From Rhizobium ruizarguesonis (GTDB lineage: Bacteria; Pseudomonadota; Alphaproteobacteria; Rhizobiales; Rhizobiaceae), in NCBI RefSeq assembly GCF_012349115.1, contig NZ_PQIG01000067.1, positions 248,001-312,000 on the forward strand: 64,000 nt of DNA, in the 5' to 3' direction. Below, piece by piece: positions 62,810 through 64,000 of the stretch; positions within the stretch are counted from its first letter, which is position 1, and the number at the start of each line of letters is the position of its first letter. The notes under the pieces are model-generated. The model searched no databases, had not been told where the DNA came from, and was given only the letters and a program-made list of their open reading frames with translations. The position numbers were made by a program, and so were the translations under genes.

Positions 62810-63008
62810 GAGGGTCGCAGCCTCTCCATGGAAATGCCGCGCCGCATTCAAGGCCTCGTCAGGAAAGTCGACGAGTGCGGCGACTGGCTTGCGGCAGCGC
62901 GCCCGCCATCTGATCCCCAGCGGCGGCGATAACGCGTTCAGGCTGACGAAGGAGCAGGTGCTTCGGTGTCTTCCCGCCGAGCAAGCTGTCGGCCAACCGA
63001 TATTATAG

Positions 63009-63046
63009 ATAGCAAATAATTTGAATCCTATCGATATTGATGCTAT
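63009..63046. promoter_or_regulatory. Candidate MarR operator
   Basis: ATAGCA (63009-63014) and TGCTAT (63041-63046) flank AT-rich DNA just upstream of the MarR gene. Arms are short and 26 bp apart, so this is weak. The 247-base gap 62810-63056 shows no supported gene. Confidence 0.25.
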
Positions 63047-63056
63047 ATACTCGTTC

Positions 63057-63533
63057 ATGAACACCTACAGCAACCTCCAGCGTGTCTTCACCGCCAACCT
63101 TCTTTCGACCGGTCGCCAGTGGCGCCGTGCCGTAGATCTGGCGTTGAGTTCGCATGGCATCTCCGAAGCCTGTGCGGCACCGCTCCTCTGGATCGGCCGC
63201 CTGGGCGGCGGTGTTCGTCAGGTCGTGCTCGCCAGCCACGTCGGCATCGAAGGACCGTCGCTGGTGCGTCTGCTCGACCAGCTCGAAACGCTCGGGCTCG
63301 TTATGCGCAAAGACGATCCGGCCGACCGGCGGGCCAAGGGATTGTGGCTGACCGAGCAAGGGGCAACGCTTGCCGCTCGCATGGAAAACGTGCTCGACGA
63401 TCTGCGCGGCCACATTCTTCAAAACGTCGACAAGGCCGATCTGGAGGCCGCCATCCGGGTGCTGCAGGCCTTCGACAACAGCGAGATGCCGCAACCAGGC
63501 ACCTTGGAAAAGCAGGTCGAGGCAGCATCGTGA
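63057..63533 (+). CDS. MarR-family regulator
   Basis: Predicted 158 aa winged-helix protein. GVRQVVLASHVGIEGPSLVR, LLDQLETLGLVMRKDDPADR, RAKGLWLTEQGATLAARME matches the MarR DNA-binding domain with its wing arginines. ATG 63057 is used; TTG 63021 is in frame but has no ribosome site. It overlaps the FUSC transporter gene by 4 bp, so it most likely regulates that exporter in response to an aromatic compound. Confidence 0.88.
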   Translation: MNTYSNLQRVFTANLLSTGRQWRRAVDLALSSHGISEACAAPLLWIGRLGGGVRQVVLASHVGIEGPSLVRLLDQLETLGLVMRKDDPADRRAKGLWLTEQGATLAARMENVLDDLRGHILQNVDKADLEAAIRVLQAFDNSEMPQPGTLEKQVEAAS

Positions 63534-64000
63534 GTTTTCCCAGTTGGCGTGATTGGCTATTTTCAGCCAAGGCTTTCCTTGCATCGATGCTTGCGCTCTT
63601 CGTCGCATTGTCGCTCGACCTGCCGCGCCCTTATTGGGCTATGGCTGCCGTCTATGTCGTTGCCAACCCGTTGGCCGGCGCGACGAGCTCGAAAGGTCTT
63701 TACCGCGCGCTAGGAACGCTGCTCGGCGCCTCGGCCGCCGTCTTCCTCGTGCCGCTCTTCGTCAATGCGCCGGAGCTTCTGTCGCTGGTGATCGCGCTCT
63801 GGACCGGCACGCTGCTCTTCCTGTCGATGCTCGACCGCAGCGCCCGAAGCTATGTCTTCATGCTGGCGGGATATTCGCTGCCGCTCATTGCTCTGCCATC
63901 TGTCGGCGCGCCGGAGACGATTTTCGATACCGCGCTTGCCCGTTCCGAAGAGATCATCATCGGCATCACCTGCGCCAGCATTGTCAGCGCTGTCGTATTT
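63530..64000 (+). CDS. FUSC-family aromatic acid exporter (3' end beyond window)
   Basis: Partial; 157 codons visible. Start is GTG 63530, overlapping the MarR stop (GTGA). The N-terminus SFPSWRDWLFSAKAFLASML, ALFVALSLDLPRPYWAMAAV and the following hydrophobic helices match the fusaric-acid-resistance (FUSC/AaeB) inner-membrane family. Such proteins export aromatic acids with a membrane-fusion partner, probably encoded beyond the right edge. Confidence 0.83.
   Translation, partial: MSFPSWRDWLFSAKAFLASMLALFVALSLDLPRPYWAMAAVYVVANPLAGATSSKGLYRALGTLLGASAAVFLVPLFVNAPELLSLVIALWTGTLLFLSMLDRSARSYVFMLAGYSLPLIALPSVGAPETIFDTALARSEEIIIGITCASIVSAVVF

Noticed and set aside
62828..62932. 34-codon plus-strand ORF between the methyltransferase and MarR genes
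   Set aside because: No ribosome site and no similarity to anything recognised.
1..64000. tRNA/rRNA genes, CRISPR arrays, insertion sequences, prophage or replication genes
   Set aside because: None seen on either strand: no transposase or integrase motifs, no regularly spaced repeats, no RepABC-like frames. Absence of tRNA rests on reading by eye only.

Overview
The window looks like an accessory replicon (large plasmid or chromid) of a fast-growing Rhizobium, most likely the R. leguminosarum group. The evidence is high-GC alphaproteobacterial coding, an erythritol (ery) locus in the rhizobial arrangement, a hydroxyproline (hyp) catabolic locus, a double Ku plus ATP ligase end-joining operon, a LuxI/LuxR pair and rhizobial-type nested palindromic intergenic repeats. 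I see no rRNA, tRNA, replication gene, insertion sequence or CRISPR array. Replicon and species are inferences.

Layout. 1-3.6 kb: an FAD GMC dehydrogenase with an Fe-S cysteine motif (cut by the left edge), a fungal-type GH15 glucoamylase and an XRE regulator. 3.8-5.3 kb: AHL synthase and LuxR receptor. 5.4-9.5 kb: Lrp regulator divergent from alanine racemase and D-amino-acid dehydrogenase (D-alanine use), then an AraC regulator. 9.6-11.6 kb: class III aminotransferase with a divergent XRE-cupin regulator. 11.6-22.7 kb: P5C-reductase-like gene, GntR regulator, polar amino-acid ABC transporter and a complete trans-4-hydroxyproline pathway set (epimerase with a Ser/Cys pair, FAD oxidase, DHDPS-family deaminase, aldehyde dehydrogenase) plus two SDRs. 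22.8-29.2 kb is eroded accessory DNA: a frameshifted gene, an isolated TadG/TadE/TadE set, a secreted CMD-CMD-cupin fusion, gene remnants, a small membrane protein and a lone BrnA-like antitoxin. 29.4-32.2 kb: NHEJ operon.

32.4-44.7 kb is the erythritol locus: eryR-tpiB-rpiB, eryD, eryA-eryB-eryC and the divergent DUF2291-eryEFG transporter. Erythritol is imported, phosphorylated by EryA, oxidised by EryB and isomerised by EryC, TpiB (EryH) and RpiB (EryI) to D-erythrose-4-phosphate. Both divergent ery operons begin with a very short ORF that carries a strong Shine-Dalgarno sequence.

44.8-57.4 kb is a second sugar or polyol module that parallels ery but is not orthologous to it: DeoR regulator, LyxK-like FGGY kinase, GlpD-like dehydrogenase, class II aldolase, ketose 3-epimerase, a four-part ABC importer and a LacI regulator with a clear operator. 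Its substrate cannot be read from sequence and it is the best candidate here for an undescribed pathway. 57.4-64 kb: Na+/H+ antiporter, flavin amine oxidase, alpha/beta-hydrolase-LuxR fusion regulator, methyltransferase, and MarR plus a FUSC transporter cut by the right edge.
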